A stretch of 64,000 bases of DNA from contig NZ_JAILYH010000008.1 in NCBI RefSeq assembly GCF_019793435.1, positions 124,001 through 188,000 on the forward strand, in the 5' to 3' direction. Source of the stretch: Rhizobium redzepovicii. Lineage in GTDB: Bacteria; Pseudomonadota; Alphaproteobacteria; Rhizobiales; Rhizobiaceae. Numbering within the stretch: position 1 is the stretch's first letter; every line of letters starts with the position of its first letter. Below the pieces are notes generated by a model. That model had not been told where the DNA came from and ran no database searches. It saw only the letters and a program-made list of their open reading frames with translations. Made by a program: the position numbers and the translations under genes. Of this stretch, positions 1-9,620 are shown in pieces.

Positions 1-154
1 CCAGTTCCAGCCTCTTTGCAGGACCGGCAATGAGATCGCTGACGGCATCGTTCAGCGAGCTGAGGCTGAAGATCCCATAAACCGCGCTGCCCACCAGCAA
101 TAATATGACAAAGCCGAATGCAGCCGCGAGTTTGAGTTTGATCGTAATACGCAT
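1..154 (-). CDS. Methyl-accepting chemotaxis protein, N-terminal fragment (cut by window edge)
   Basis: Only the first 51 codons are in the window. The start ATG (152-154) follows an AGAGGA-type ribosome binding site. The residues begin MRITIKLKLAAAFGF, a short basic cytoplasmic leader followed by a first membrane helix. They continue into the start of a helical sensory domain (LSSLNDAVSDLIAGPAKRL) that closely resembles the start of the receptor at 2530-4239. It is the third receptor in a row on this strand and is probably cotranscribed with the che genes upstream. Signalling and HAMP domains lie outside the window. The assignment rests on similarity to its two complete neighbours. Confidence 0.85.
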   Translation of the reverse strand, partial: MRITIKLKLAAAFGFVILLLVGSAVYGIFSLSSLNDAVSDLIAGPAKRLEL

Positions 155-369
155 CTCAATATTCCTCTCAGAGAGCGAAGCAATAAATATGGTCCAACTG
201 GCGCGGCATCATGCAGCAAAGAAATTCCCATCCGGCGAAACCGACGGAGGACATGAATAAACTTCCGTGTCGCTTCCCCAAGCGCCGAAAGCCTGCGTCA
301 CGGGCCATTCTGGCTGGCCCATCACAGTTGCGAAGGGGATAGCGCTCATGCGCTTTCCCCAGAGAGTAC

Positions 370-2292
370 CTACGCGCTCTCCCGAAACTCGTCATCGGCC
401 ATGTCCGGACCGCCCATCGACATGTCGAGGGCAAAGCCCTTCACGCGGGCCTGCTGGCCGGCGACCGTATTGGCCGGCGTCTTGGTGGCCGGCTTGCGCG
501 GGGCGGCCTGAGGCCGGCTGCGGGCGACAGCCTTTGCCACCGGCGCGCGCTCACGGTGTCCGCCCGCCATATCGACCTTGAAGAAAGCGATCGACGTCTG
601 CAGCTCTTCCGCCTGGCTCGCAAGCTCTTCCGAGGTCGCAGACATTTGCTCGGAGGCGCCGGCATTCTGCTGGGTTACCTTGTCGAGCTGCTGGATCGCC
701 TCGTTGATCTGCGCCGCGCCGATATCCTGTTCGCGGCAGGCCGCACTGATCTCGGAAACCAGCTCGGCCGTCTTGCGGATGTCCGGCACCAGGCGGCCAA
801 GCATTTCGCCCGCTTCCTGGGCGGCCGTTACCGTATCGCTCGACATCGAGCTGATTTCGGCGGCCGCCGACTGGCTGCGTTCGGCAAGCTTGCGCACTTC
901 GGAGGCGACGACGGCAAAACCCTTGCCGTGTTCGCCGGCACGCGCTGCTTCCACGGCGGCATTGAGAGCCAGCAGATCGGTCTGGCGGGCGATCTCCTGA
1001 ACGATACCGATCTTCTGGGCGATCGTGCGCATGGCATCGACGGCGCGGGAAACGGCCTCGCCGCTGGCTTCCGCATCCTTGGCCGACTGGCGGGCGATCT
1101 TTTCCGTCTGAGCCGCATTATCTGCATTCTGCTTGATGTTCGACGCCATCTCTTCCATCGAGGCAGAAGCTTCTTCGGCGGAAGCCGCCTGTTCGGTAGC
1201 GCCCTGCGATACCTGCTCGGAGCTTGCTGAAAGCTCCTGGCTGCCGGAAGAGACATTTTCCGCCGCTGAGATCGCATCGGCAACGACGCCGCGCAGGCGC
1301 TCGACCATCTGCTCCAGGGCGAGGCCCAGCGCATCCTTGTCGGAGAGCGGCTTCGGGGACACCGTCAGGTCGCCGTTTGCGATCTGATCGGCGATGCCGG
1401 CGGTGGTTCTAAGGTTGGAGATCATGCTCTGCATGGCGATGCCGAGCGCATCTTTGTCCGACAGCGGCTTTGCATCGGTGCTGAGGTCACCCATGGCGAT
1501 CTGGTCGGCAAGGGCCGCCGTGGCGCGCAGATTGGCGGTCATGGCGTTAACCGTATCGATAAGATCCTTGATCTCGTCGTTGGTCTTGACATCGACTTTC
1601 TGGTTGAGGTCACCGATTGCGACAGCGTTTGCGACCATCGTGATCTTTCGCAGACCATGGTTGATTCCAAGGGTGATCCACAAGGCGGCGCCGAGCGCGA
1701 TGAGCACTGCAAATCCGGAAGCACTGCCGAGGATCAGCTTGGTCGAGCCATAGAGCTCGGTGTTTGACGCGGCGGTCGCCTTCATTCCTTTGCGCTGGAT
1801 TTCGACGAGAGCCGCGATTGCGGTGCCCATATCGTCGGTCATTGTTCTCAGCTCACCCAGTGAAAGCGCCAGCGCGCCGGCTTGGTCACCTCTTGCGTCA
1901 AGTTGCTGCAGTTCGGCGGATCTTTCGCGGAACTTCGCGCCAATCGTCTGCAACTTCTCCCAATATGGCTTCCCCTCCGGCAAGGCGATGGCAAGGCCGC
2001 TATCGACAGCTCCGAACATCTCCTGCAGGTATTGGTCGGCGTCCTTATAGAAAGCGGCAGCAGTTTCGGGATCCGTGGAGAGAAGTGCGTTCTTCTGGGA
2101 ACGAATGGCGTTGACTTCGGCAACATTGGCGGTCAGTGCCAGCTCCAGACGACGGACTGAGCCGTTGATCATCTGGGCGCTTGCATCATTCAAAGTTCCG
2201 AGACTCATGCTTCCGTAGACGGCGATGCCGATCAGCAGCAACGTCATGATGCCGAAGGCAAGGCCTAGTTTGAGTTTGATGGTGAAACGCAT
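370..2292 (-). CDS. Methyl-accepting chemotaxis protein with extra HAMP-like repeats
   Basis: A 640-residue transmembrane chemoreceptor that would report ligand state to CheA through CheW. A first membrane helix is near residues 9-30, and a helical periplasmic domain runs to about 190 with a second helix near 195-220. A HAMP domain (about 220-270) is followed by two further HAMP-like segments sharing ADQIA.GDL and PLSDKDALG. The signalling hairpin has the canonical tip ([20 protein letters not shown], then [16 protein letters not shown]). The tail ends [12 protein letters not shown]...FRESA, nearly identical to the next receptor. I chose ATG 2292 (MRFTIKL) after a GGGGGTATC site over an in-frame TTG at 2316. 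It is separated from its upstream neighbour by about 240 bases holding small hairpins. Ligand unknown. Confidence 0.95.
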   Translation of the reverse strand: MRFTIKLKLGLAFGIMTLLLIGIAVYGSMSLGTLNDASAQMINGSVRRLELALTANVAEVNAIRSQKNALLSTDPETAAAFYKDADQYLQEMFGAVDSGLAIALPEGKPYWEKLQTIGAKFRERSAELQQLDARGDQAGALALSLGELRTMTDDMGTAIAALVEIQRKGMKATAASNTELYGSTKLILGSASGFAVLIALGAALWITLGINHGLRKITMVANAVAIGDLNQKVDVKTNDEIKDLIDTVNAMTANLRATAALADQIAMGDLSTDAKPLSDKDALGIAMQSMISNLRTTAGIADQIANGDLTVSPKPLSDKDALGLALEQMVERLRGVVADAISAAENVSSGSQELSASSEQVSQGATEQAASAEEASASMEEMASNIKQNADNAAQTEKIARQSAKDAEASGEAVSRAVDAMRTIAQKIGIVQEIARQTDLLALNAAVEAARAGEHGKGFAVVASEVRKLAERSQSAAAEISSMSSDTVTAAQEAGEMLGRLVPDIRKTAELVSEISAACREQDIGAAQINEAIQQLDKVTQQNAGASEQMSATSEELASQAEELQTSIAFFKVDMAGGHRERAPVAKAVARSRPQAAPRKPATKTPANTVAGQQARVKGFALDMSMGGPDMADDEFRESA

Positions 2293-2529
2293 GTGATACC
2301 CCCGATTTGCGGTCAAAACGAATGGAGAGAAACATGTCCCCCTGGCGGGACGTCGAGCTTGGAAGGATGTGTCTGAAAGGGGACAAGCGACTCATTCGCT
2401 TCCCGGTGGCCGACATCTATCGATCGCAGCACCAACGCCTACACGCGTTGGGGGGTATTCCCGCCTCGGGTCGCTGGGGCAACCCGAGGATCACGTTGGC
2501 GAAAGCACTTATGCGCTTTGGGGGAGCGC

Positions 2530-4239
2530 CTATGCGCTCTCCCTGAAGTCGTCATCGCCAGCGTCTGGACCGCCCATCGACATGTCGAGAGCAAAGCCCT
2601 TGAGACGCTGCTGCTGAGCCGAAACCGTCTGGCCGCGGCCCTGGCCGTAGGCCTGCGGAGCGGACTTGCGGACAGAGGCAGAGGAAAGGAGACCCTTGGG
2701 CGACGCTTTTGGCTGCACCTTGTTGATGCCGGGCCGCGGGCTGCCCGCCGTATCGACCTTGAAGAAGGCAATCGAGGTCTGCAGTTCTTCGGCTTGGGAG
2801 GCGAGTTCCTCTGAAGTTGCCGACATCTGCTCGGAAGCGCCGGCATTCTGCTGCGTCACCTTGTCGAGCTGCTGGATCGCTTCGTTGATCTGCGAGGCGC
2901 CGATGTCCTGTTCGCGGCAGGCCGCACTGATCTCGGAGACCAGTTCGGCCGTCTTACGGATATCGGGTACCAGACGGCCGAGCATGTCGCCGGCATCGGC
3001 AGCGGCCTTGACCGTATCGCTCGACATCGAGCTGATTTCGGCCGCGGCCGACTGGCTGCGTTCGGCAAGCTTGCGCACTTCCGAAGCGACGACCGCAAAG
3101 CCCTTACCGTGTTCGCCGGCACGCGCCGCTTCGACGGCAGCATTGAGCGCCAGCAGATCGGTCTGGCGGGCGATTTCCTGGACGATGCTGATTTTCTGGG
3201 CGATCGTGCGCATGGCATCGACAGCGCGCGTCACCGCCTCACCGCTCATCTCGGCATCCTTGGCCGACTGGCGGGCGATCTTTTCCGTCTGAGCGGCATT
3301 GTCGGCATTCTGCTTGATGTTGGCGGCCATTTGCTCCATCGAAGCGGAAGCCTCTTCAGCCGAAGCGGCCTGTTCGGTGGCGCCCTGCGACACCTGTTCC
3401 GAACTTGCCGAAAGCTGCTGGCTGCCGGAAGAGACGTTGTCGGCAGCCGACAAGGCGTCGGCGACGACACCGCGCAGGCGTTCGATCATCGTGTTGACGT
3501 TGCCCAGAAGCTCGCCGATTTCATCGTGGCTGGTGATATCGGCCATCTTCGTCAGATCACCTTCCGACACTTCGCGCACCACGATGTTGGCGCGGTTGAG
3601 GCCCTTGCTGATCGAGTTGGCGATCCAGAAGGCGGTGACGGCGGCAATCAGCAGAGCTGCGGCGGCCACCGCAACCATCGTCGTGCGCGTCGTCATATAT
3701 TGCGCTTCGGCACCGTCGTCGGCAGCCTTCATGCGCTGCTTTTCAAGGGTCAGGATTTCGCTGAGCGTTGCGTCGATGTCGTTGGCAGCGGCCCGCGCCG
3801 TGGTGACGGAAATCGTATTCGCGCTTTCGGCATTGCCGGCTTTCACATAGTCACGGATCTGATCGTCGGCTGCATTGAAGGTCTTGGAAAGCTCGGCGAT
3901 GCGCGCCCAGCGCGCCTTGCCCTCTTCCGTTGCCAGCGCCAGCACCTGGCCGAAAGCGTCGGCGAAGTCCTTGCGGGCCTGATCGCCCTTGGCAATCGAA
4001 CCGGCCGTCTCATTAGCGGTCCGGGCGGTGAGCAGGTTCTTCTGCTGGCGGATGGCCTCAAGCTGGGCAATGTTGATCTGCTGCGCGAGATCGAGACGAG
4101 CTGCCGGACCGGAGAGAAGTCTATCGATCGTGTCGTTCAGCGATCCAAGGCTGAGGACACCGTAGGCGGCGGTACCCACCAGCATCAGAATGATGAACGT
4201 GAACGCCGTCACCAGTTTCGTCTTAATTGTCATTCGCAT
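2530..4239 (-). CDS. Methyl-accepting chemotaxis protein
   Basis: A 569-residue transmembrane receptor. The N-terminus [13 protein letters not shown] leads into a membrane helix. A helical periplasmic bundle (about 35-185) precedes a second membrane helix, then one HAMP domain (about 210-262). The cytoplasmic coiled coil carries the intact tip [20 protein letters not shown] and [16 protein letters not shown]. From about residue 260 to the end it is almost the same protein as the receptor at 370-2292, including the [12 protein letters not shown]...FRESA tail, while the sensory halves differ. This points to a gene duplication with diverged sensing. ATG 4239 lies behind a GGGGGT ribosome binding site; a TTG at 4245 is also in frame. 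It lies about 30 bases after cheW in the same direction. Confidence 0.95.
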   Translation of the reverse strand: MRMTIKTKLVTAFTFIILMLVGTAAYGVLSLGSLNDTIDRLLSGPAARLDLAQQINIAQLEAIRQQKNLLTARTANETAGSIAKGDQARKDFADAFGQVLALATEEGKARWARIAELSKTFNAADDQIRDYVKAGNAESANTISVTTARAAANDIDATLSEILTLEKQRMKAADDGAEAQYMTTRTTMVAVAAAALLIAAVTAFWIANSISKGLNRANIVVREVSEGDLTKMADITSHDEIGELLGNVNTMIERLRGVVADALSAADNVSSGSQQLSASSEQVSQGATEQAASAEEASASMEQMAANIKQNADNAAQTEKIARQSAKDAEMSGEAVTRAVDAMRTIAQKISIVQEIARQTDLLALNAAVEAARAGEHGKGFAVVASEVRKLAERSQSAAAEISSMSSDTVKAAADAGDMLGRLVPDIRKTAELVSEISAACREQDIGASQINEAIQQLDKVTQQNAGASEQMSATSEELASQAEELQTSIAFFKVDTAGSPRPGINKVQPKASPKGLLSSASVRKSAPQAYGQGRGQTVSAQQQRLKGFALDMSMGGPDAGDDDFRESA

Positions 4240-4270
4240 CGTCAAACCCCCAAGTTTGAATTCATCCGGG

Positions 4271-4780
4271 TCAACTGGCGGCTCCCGCCGCCTTGTGCCT
4301 CGATGAAAAAATGGCCTGCAGGTTCGGGAGAATGATAAACTCTCCGCCCCTCTTCACCAGGCAGTTGATGTAGTCGGCGCGCCAGCGCATGCCGATGCTC
4401 GGCGGCGCCTCGCTCGCGGATTTTGCAAGTGTCGTCACCTCGTTCACCTTGTCGGTTCTGAGGCCGACGAGCGTCTGCTCGCCCTGCAGGTCGATCTCGA
4501 TGACGATGATGCGGCTGTCGATCGTTGCCTCTGCTGCTTCCATCCCGAAGGCGAGACGCAGATCGGCGAGCGGAATGACCTTGCCGCGGAAGTTGATGAC
4601 GCTGGCGACGAAGGGCTGGCTGCCCGGCACCGCGGTCTCAGGAAGCAGGTCCAGGATTTCCTGGACGATGACCGCTTCCAGCGCGAAGGTTTCGCCATTG
4701 AGATCAAAAGTCAGGACTTCGACTTCCTCGGCATAGCTCCAGTGATTGTCGAATCGTTCGGCTGTTGCTGCTGCACTCAT
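4271..4780 (-). CDS. cheW: Chemotaxis coupling protein CheW
   Basis: 169-residue adaptor linking receptors to the CheA kinase. A single CheW-like domain occupies most of the protein, from [15 protein letters not shown] (about 22-37) through [23 protein letters not shown] to the C-terminal strands. That V.NFRGK.IPL.DL stretch is the family signature. The start ATG overlaps the cheA stop in an ATGA, so translation is coupled to the kinase and the two products should be made in a fixed ratio. The first chemoreceptor gene follows closely downstream. This is a standard-length CheW with nothing missing. Confidence 0.96.
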   Translation of the reverse strand: MSAAATAERFDNHWSYAEEVEVLTFDLNGETFALEAVIVQEILDLLPETAVPGSQPFVASVINFRGKVIPLADLRLAFGMEAAEATIDSRIIVIEIDLQGEQTLVGLRTDKVNEVTTLAKSASEAPPSIGMRWRADYINCLVKRGGEFIILPNLQAIFSSRHKAAGAAS

Positions 4781-6804
4781 CCTGCTACACGCAATTGCGC
4801 CTCCTGTTGCTGACCCGCGGCAACCAGGTGCCCGACGTCGAGAATGAGAGCGACGCTGCCGTCGCCGAGAATGGTCGCGCCCGAGAAGGTCGCGACGTCG
4901 TTATGCAGTTTCGACATCGACTTGATGACCGTCTGGTGGTCGCCGATGATCTGATCGACGACGAGGCCGACACGTTCCGTGCCGGTCGAGATGACGACGA
5001 CCTTCTGGTGCACGTCGGGTTTGGTGCCGGTGCGGAAGAGGTCGCGCAGGCGCAGGAACGGCACCAGGCTGTCGCGCAGCGAGATGAAGCTGCGGCCCCG
5101 CGAGCGGAGATCTTCCTCGAGCGACAGCTCTAGGCATTCCTCGACCGCCGAGAGCGGGATGACGTAACGGCCGGAACCGACACGCACCAGCAGGCCGTCG
5201 ATGATGGCAAGCGTCAGCGGGATGCGCAGCGACACTTCCGAACCCTGTCCCGGCACGCTGACGATGTCGATCGCGCCGCGAAGCGCTTCGACCGTCTTCT
5301 TGACCACGTCCATGCCGACGCCGCGACCAGATAGATTGGTGATCGCCGCCGCCGTCGAGAAGCCGGGAGCGAAAATCAGCTGCAGCAGCTCGGAATCGGA
5401 GAGTGGCTGGCCGGGATGAATAAGGCCCGAGGATTCCGCCTTGGCGCGAACCCGTTCGCGGTTGATGCCGCGGCCGTCGTCCTTGATCGAGATGATCACC
5501 TCGCCGCCGGCCTGGCGAGCCGAAAGGATCACCGTGCCGGCTTCGGTCTTGCCGGCGGCAAGGCGGTCGGCAGGCGTTTCGAGACCGTGATCGATCGAGT
5601 TGCGCACCAGATGCACCAGCGGATCGGCCAGCCGCTCGATGACGGTCTTGTCGACTTCGGTGCTCTCGCCCTCCGTCACCAACTCGATCACCTTGCCGGT
5701 TTCGCGGGCGAGATCGTGGACGAGGCGGCGGAAACGGGAGAACAGGGTGGCGACCGGCACCATGCGCAGCACCATCATCGTGTCGCGCAACTCGCCGGAA
5801 AGGCGTTCGATTTCTTCCGAGACGGAGCGTAGCGCGATATCGGCGCTGGCGCTGGCAAGCTGGCTGAGACGCGATTGGGCGATGACGAGCTCGCCGACGC
5901 GGTCCATCAGCTCGTCGAGACGCTCGGCGGGAACCCGGACATTCTCAGCCGCCTTCGCCTGGCTGACGGCGGCGGGCGGCTCGCGCCTCGCCGGCACCGC
6001 CTCGACGGGACGAAACTCGGGAACAGCCGCAGAGACTGCGGCGACGGGGAGACGTGCTGCCTTTTGCTCGATCGGAGCAACATCTACCGTGGCCGGCCCG
6101 TCGATCTCCTCGACACTGAGTTCCATATCGTCGAGCACGAAGATGAAGACGTCGTCGATCGCCGAGCGGTCCTGTTCGCTGGTCAGCATCACGTCCCAGG
6201 AGATATGGAGTTCCATCGGCGTGAGCTCGCCAAGAGGCGGAATGGCCGAGGTGTTGGCGCGCACGGTGCATTCGCCGAGGTCGCGCAGCTCGTCCAGCAG
6301 GCCAAGCGGGTTGGTGCCGTTGGCCATCGAGTTGGCCGGCAGGCTGAAGCGGATGCGCCAGCTGCTTTTCTTCTTCGTCGACACCTCACGCACGATTGCG
6401 GGTGTGGCAACAGCGGCCGGCGCCGCCGGCCTGCCGCCGACGGCCGCCTGCAGCTGCGCCAGAAGCTTGCTGCCAGTATCGCCGTGATCGGCGTCTGGCT
6501 GGTCGACGAGGGCGCGCATATGGTCCTCGGCGGCAAGAACGGCGGCGACGAGTTCGCTGGTCGCCGCGACCTCGCCCTTGCGGACGCGGTCGAAGGCGGT
6601 TTCGCAATGATGGGTGAAGGCGGCGAGCGCCTCGAAACCGAACATCGCGCCGGAGCCCTTGAGCGTGTGAAGCCCGCGGAACACGGCGTCGACGAGATCC
6701 TTGTTGTCGAGCTGGTGGGTCAGGTCGAGAAGACCCGCCTCAATCGCTTCAAGGCATTCGGCAGCCTCCATGCGGAACACGGCAACGGGATCGAGCGTGC
6801 TCAT
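4777..6804 (-). CDS. cheA: Chemotaxis histidine kinase CheA
   Basis: 675-residue two-component kinase that passes phosphate from its own histidine to CheY. Visible parts: an N-terminal Hpt (P1) domain with FRGLHTLKGSGAMFGF, the phospho-acceptor His being in HTLKGSG; a second region (about 150-240, RIRFSLPAN to LDDMELSVEE) in the place of a normal P2; a dimerisation helix pair (RVPAERLDELMDRVGELV); an ATPase domain with the N box (VRNSIDHGLE), G1 (DDGRGIN) and G2 (SGRGVGMDVV); and a CheW-like P5 domain at the end. ATG 6804 overlaps the cheY stop (ATGA); longer in-frame starts upstream lie inside cheY and were discarded. The ATGA overlap with cheW places all three in one operon. Confidence 0.96.
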   Translation of the reverse strand: MSTLDPVAVFRMEAAECLEAIEAGLLDLTHQLDNKDLVDAVFRGLHTLKGSGAMFGFEALAAFTHHCETAFDRVRKGEVAATSELVAAVLAAEDHMRALVDQPDADHGDTGSKLLAQLQAAVGGRPAAPAAVATPAIVREVSTKKKSSWRIRFSLPANSMANGTNPLGLLDELRDLGECTVRANTSAIPPLGELTPMELHISWDVMLTSEQDRSAIDDVFIFVLDDMELSVEEIDGPATVDVAPIEQKAARLPVAAVSAAVPEFRPVEAVPARREPPAAVSQAKAAENVRVPAERLDELMDRVGELVIAQSRLSQLASASADIALRSVSEEIERLSGELRDTMMVLRMVPVATLFSRFRRLVHDLARETGKVIELVTEGESTEVDKTVIERLADPLVHLVRNSIDHGLETPADRLAAGKTEAGTVILSARQAGGEVIISIKDDGRGINRERVRAKAESSGLIHPGQPLSDSELLQLIFAPGFSTAAAITNLSGRGVGMDVVKKTVEALRGAIDIVSVPGQGSEVSLRIPLTLAIIDGLLVRVGSGRYVIPLSAVEECLELSLEEDLRSRGRSFISLRDSLVPFLRLRDLFRTGTKPDVHQKVVVISTGTERVGLVVDQIIGDHQTVIKSMSKLHNDVATFSGATILGDGSVALILDVGHLVAAGQQQEAQLRVAG

Positions 6805-7169
6805 CGTCCGAGAACCTTCTTCACGATCTTCACGAGATGTTCGGGGTCGAACGGCTTGGTCAGCCAACCCGTAGCACCCGCGGCCTTGGCGCGAGCCTTG
6901 AGATCCGCATCCGATTCCGTCGTCAGGAAGATGATCGGGACGCCGGCCTGCCCGGGCAGTTTCCGCAGTTCCTCGATCATCGTCAGGCCGTCCATGACCG
7001 GCATGTTGAGATCAGTCACGATCAGATCAAAGCGGCCACCCTTGGCCGTCGCCAGGCCCTCGGCCCCGTCGGCGGCTTCGGTGACGCTGTAACCGGCATT
7101 GCTCAGCGTGACCTTGGTGGTCAGGCGGATGCTAGCGGAATCGTCAACAGTCAGGATATTTGCACTCAT
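6801..7169 (-). CDS. cheY: Single-domain response regulator CheY
   Basis: 122-residue receiver domain. The acidic pair is in LTVDDSAS, the phospho-acceptor Asp is in LIVTDLNMPVMDG, the switch threonine is in FLTTE and the conserved lysine is in LTKPFD. ATG 7169 has a good AGAGGTGTAAGG site; the longer reading frame runs back through the upstream gene. It shares ATGA overlap with cheA and directly follows the STAS gene. In Sinorhizobium meliloti a gene in this position (cheY1) encodes a phosphate sink rather than the motor output; whether this one does the same cannot be read from sequence. Confidence 0.95.
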   Translation of the reverse strand: MSANILTVDDSASIRLTTKVTLSNAGYSVTEAADGAEGLATAKGGRFDLIVTDLNMPVMDGLTMIEELRKLPGQAGVPIIFLTTESDADLKARAKAAGATGWLTKPFDPEHLVKIVKKVLGR

Positions 7170-7173
7170 AACC

Positions 7174-7497
7174 TTACACCTCTTTATGCAACCAGAACTT
7201 GGAATCTTCTTGATCGAAGGATTCGATGAAACCTGCGCGTTCAAGTACCTTCAGCACCGAGCCGCTTGCAGGCGTAGATAGTTTGAATGTCTTCCCCTCA
7301 GCTTTTGCTTGACGGCGCGAGGACTCGATGAGTTGAACGAAACTCAGATCCGCTTCCGCACTTTCGGGAATGCTAACTGTGATTGCATCGTTGGCGCGAA
7401 TTGCGTCAGTAAACTTTGAATATAGTTCGGACGTCGTACGAATACTTAGCCCATCAGGCAAATTTATAGATTCGCAATATTGCTTAGGAGTATCCAA
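7174..7497 (-). CDS. STAS-domain protein, CheS-like
   Basis: 107-residue protein filling a single STAS fold (anti-sigma-factor-antagonist type), with the conserved DLSFVQLIESSRRQAKAEGK stretch near residues 50-69. It has no internal methionine, so the start must be an alternative codon: TTG 7497, five bases behind AAGGGGG. It is first in the che operon, four bases before cheY. This order (STAS, cheY, cheA, cheW) matches the Sinorhizobium meliloti che operon, where the small protein CheS binds CheA and speeds CheY1 dephosphorylation. By position and size I infer a similar role. The canonical phosphorylatable serine of SpoIIAA proteins is not obvious. Confidence 0.8.
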   Translation of the reverse strand: MDTPKQYCESINLPDGLSIRTTSELYSKFTDAIRANDAITVSIPESAEADLSFVQLIESSRRQAKAEGKTFKLSTPASGSVLKVLERAGFIESFDQEDSKFWLHKEV

Positions 7498-7836
7498 TGC
7501 AGCCCCCTTGGCCGGAGAAATACTTGACGACCTTTAAAGGACTCTCACGGTAGCGTTAATGCAGGGTAAACAGCGGTTGTATGAAACTGTCGTATAACGA
7601 GTCCTCGGACTCCCAATTTCTCATCCGGAATAAGTTGTATTTTTTTCTCAAAAATTAGAGATAAATGAAATAAAAGCAACAAGTTAAGCAATATTAACTA
7701 GATGTTCGATTTGGACCGACGCCCATCCACATCTTTCGTTAATCACAACGGTGACGAGTCCGGCGCGTTTACCGGACGTTTTCATCCTGCCCGTAAAACG
7801 AGAGTCGAATATGCCTGTGTTTAAGAAAAGGGATAA
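7498..7836. other. Intergenic region between divergent chemosensory transcripts
   Basis: 339 bases separate the che operon (leftward) from the receptor-like gene at 7837 (rightward), so promoters for both should lie here. The centre (about 7615-7710) is markedly AT-rich, with runs of T and A, unlike the surrounding GC-rich genes. I could not identify a convincing sigma-70 or sigma-54 promoter or any coding region. Confidence 0.6.
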
Positions 7837-9582
7837 ATGTTGGCACACGCTCTGGTATCGCCGACCGCTGCAGCCTGCACATCCGGACGGGACATCGGCC
7901 GGACCCTGGAATCCGCCCGCAGCCGGGTCGAGGAACGTTTTCTCGAAGGCGGCAGGGTACTGCTCTCGGTGATGGATGTTCTCAACCATCTGTTGAATTC
8001 TCTTGAGAGTGTCACCGCCGCGCTCGACAATGGGGAGTCGAGCGATACCGGCGCCGATCTCCGTGTCACGGTGGAGAACCTGACGGCGCTGCCGGTCACC
8101 GAGGAAAACCGCCAGGAGGCACTCGTCTCGCTGGCGCAGACCGGCAGGGAACTGCGCAAACATGTCTCCGACATGCAGGAGACGATGCGTTATCTCAGAA
8201 CCTTCGCCGTCACCGTGAAGATCACCGGCGCCGGTCTTGCGGAATTCTCCGGCTTCGCACAGGAGATCCTGGAGCGAATCTATTCCGGCACCGATGAAGT
8301 CAACCGTTTCGCCACCCAACTCGACAGCCTCGACAAGGAGGTCAAACTCGCCGCCTCCTTCGGCGCCAGTGTCTCCAAGGGTTATGCCGATACCGTTCCA
8401 GCCGTCGCCGCCGCCCTGCGCGACGATGCCGCCAAGATCGCCGAACACCGCAAGCATCTCGGCGTCGTCGCCCGCGAGGTCGGCGCGATTGCCCGCGGCG
8501 TCCAGAGCAAGGTCGCCTCGACGCTCTCTGCCCTGCAGATCGGCGACATCACCCGTCAACGCATCGAGCATGTGCAGGCCACCCTTTCGCTGCTTGAGGA
8601 ATTCTTTGCCGGCGAGGAGGGCGCAAAGCTCGATGCCGGCGCGCGCAAGCGCCTGCAGAACGTCATCCACCATCTCACAGCAGCGCAGATGAGCGACATG
8701 TGCGCCAATTTCCAGCGGGATTCGGAGAATGTCGTCAAGACGATCGCCAGTTTCGACCACGACATGCGGGAGATCCTCAAGCTGCGCGATCAGATGAGCG
8801 GTGAGAGCGGCGAAGCCGGCGGCAATTTCATGCGCGCGCTGGAATCCAGCGTTTCGGCCGCCCACGAAATCGTCAAGCAGGTCGACACGACAAGCCGCCA
8901 GGCCGACCAGGTGAGCCAGTCGACGATCGGCACGGCAGCCAAGCTCTCCGAAGCGATCGCCAACATCCGCGCCGTCAAGACCGACATTCACTATATGGCT
9001 TTGAATACCAACCTGCGTTGCAGCCGCCTCGGCGAGGAAGGCAGGTCCATCAACGTCGTCACCGCCGAGCTGCGCATCTTCGCCGGCAAGCTCGACGAAT
9101 CTGCCGACGCTATCGTCACCGGCCTGCCGGCACTCGAGGCCGCGGCCGGGCGCGTCGCCCCCGCCGCCGATGTCGGGACCGGCGGTCTCGGAGAAAGCCT
9201 GACATCAGCTGTCGGCAATATCCGCTCCGCAGCCAATATGATGGAAAATGAGCTGAAGGTGCTCGCCGAGAACGGCCGCGAGGTCGCCACCAAGATCAGC
9301 CTGCTGATCGGCAAGCTCGATTTTCAGCGCGATCTCGGCGAAGTCTTTGCCAGCTGTGCCGATCTGCTCGAAAGCGCTGCCGGCACCGAGGTCGCCGATA
9401 TCTCCGATCTTACCGATGCGATCGCTCCGCTCGACCGCAAGATCTTCAAACACTATACGATGGTCCAGGAGCGCAGCATTCACCGCGACATCATCCCGGC
9501 GAGCGAAGACAGCGCCCCGGCGCCCGCCGAGACCGTCAAAGCCGAAAGCGACGAGGATCTTTTCGCCGACGCGCTGTTTTAA
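7837..9582 (+). CDS. Soluble methyl-accepting chemotaxis-like protein with degenerate tip
   Basis: 581-residue, mostly helical protein with no membrane segment or HAMP domain. Residues about 375-415 align with a chemoreceptor hairpin tip: MALNTNLRCSRLGEEG followed by RSINVVTAELRIFAGKL corresponds to LALNAAIEAARAGEQG...GFAVVA.EVR.LA. The glutamate of the EAAR core is Arg here, and Q-T-N before LALN is also lost, so CheA/CheW contact is doubtful. ATG 7837 follows AAGGGATAA. It is transcribed away from the che operon, which suggests a functional link. It may be a cytoplasmic signalling scaffold or a decoy; function unknown. Confidence 0.75.
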   Translation: MLAHALVSPTAAACTSGRDIGRTLESARSRVEERFLEGGRVLLSVMDVLNHLLNSLESVTAALDNGESSDTGADLRVTVENLTALPVTEENRQEALVSLAQTGRELRKHVSDMQETMRYLRTFAVTVKITGAGLAEFSGFAQEILERIYSGTDEVNRFATQLDSLDKEVKLAASFGASVSKGYADTVPAVAAALRDDAAKIAEHRKHLGVVAREVGAIARGVQSKVASTLSALQIGDITRQRIEHVQATLSLLEEFFAGEEGAKLDAGARKRLQNVIHHLTAAQMSDMCANFQRDSENVVKTIASFDHDMREILKLRDQMSGESGEAGGNFMRALESSVSAAHEIVKQVDTTSRQADQVSQSTIGTAAKLSEAIANIRAVKTDIHYMALNTNLRCSRLGEEGRSINVVTAELRIFAGKLDESADAIVTGLPALEAAAGRVAPAADVGTGGLGESLTSAVGNIRSAANMMENELKVLAENGREVATKISLLIGKLDFQRDLGEVFASCADLLESAAGTEVADISDLTDAIAPLDRKIFKHYTMVQERSIHRDIIPASEDSAPAPAETVKAESDEDLFADALF

Positions 9583-9620
9583 AAACGTTCCCGCTTGGGA
9601 CGCGCAAAAGATGCTGTAAT

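Noticed and set aside
7837..9582. Annotation as an ordinary chemoreceptor
   Set aside because: Tip core residues are changed and there are no membrane helices, so I call it receptor-like only.
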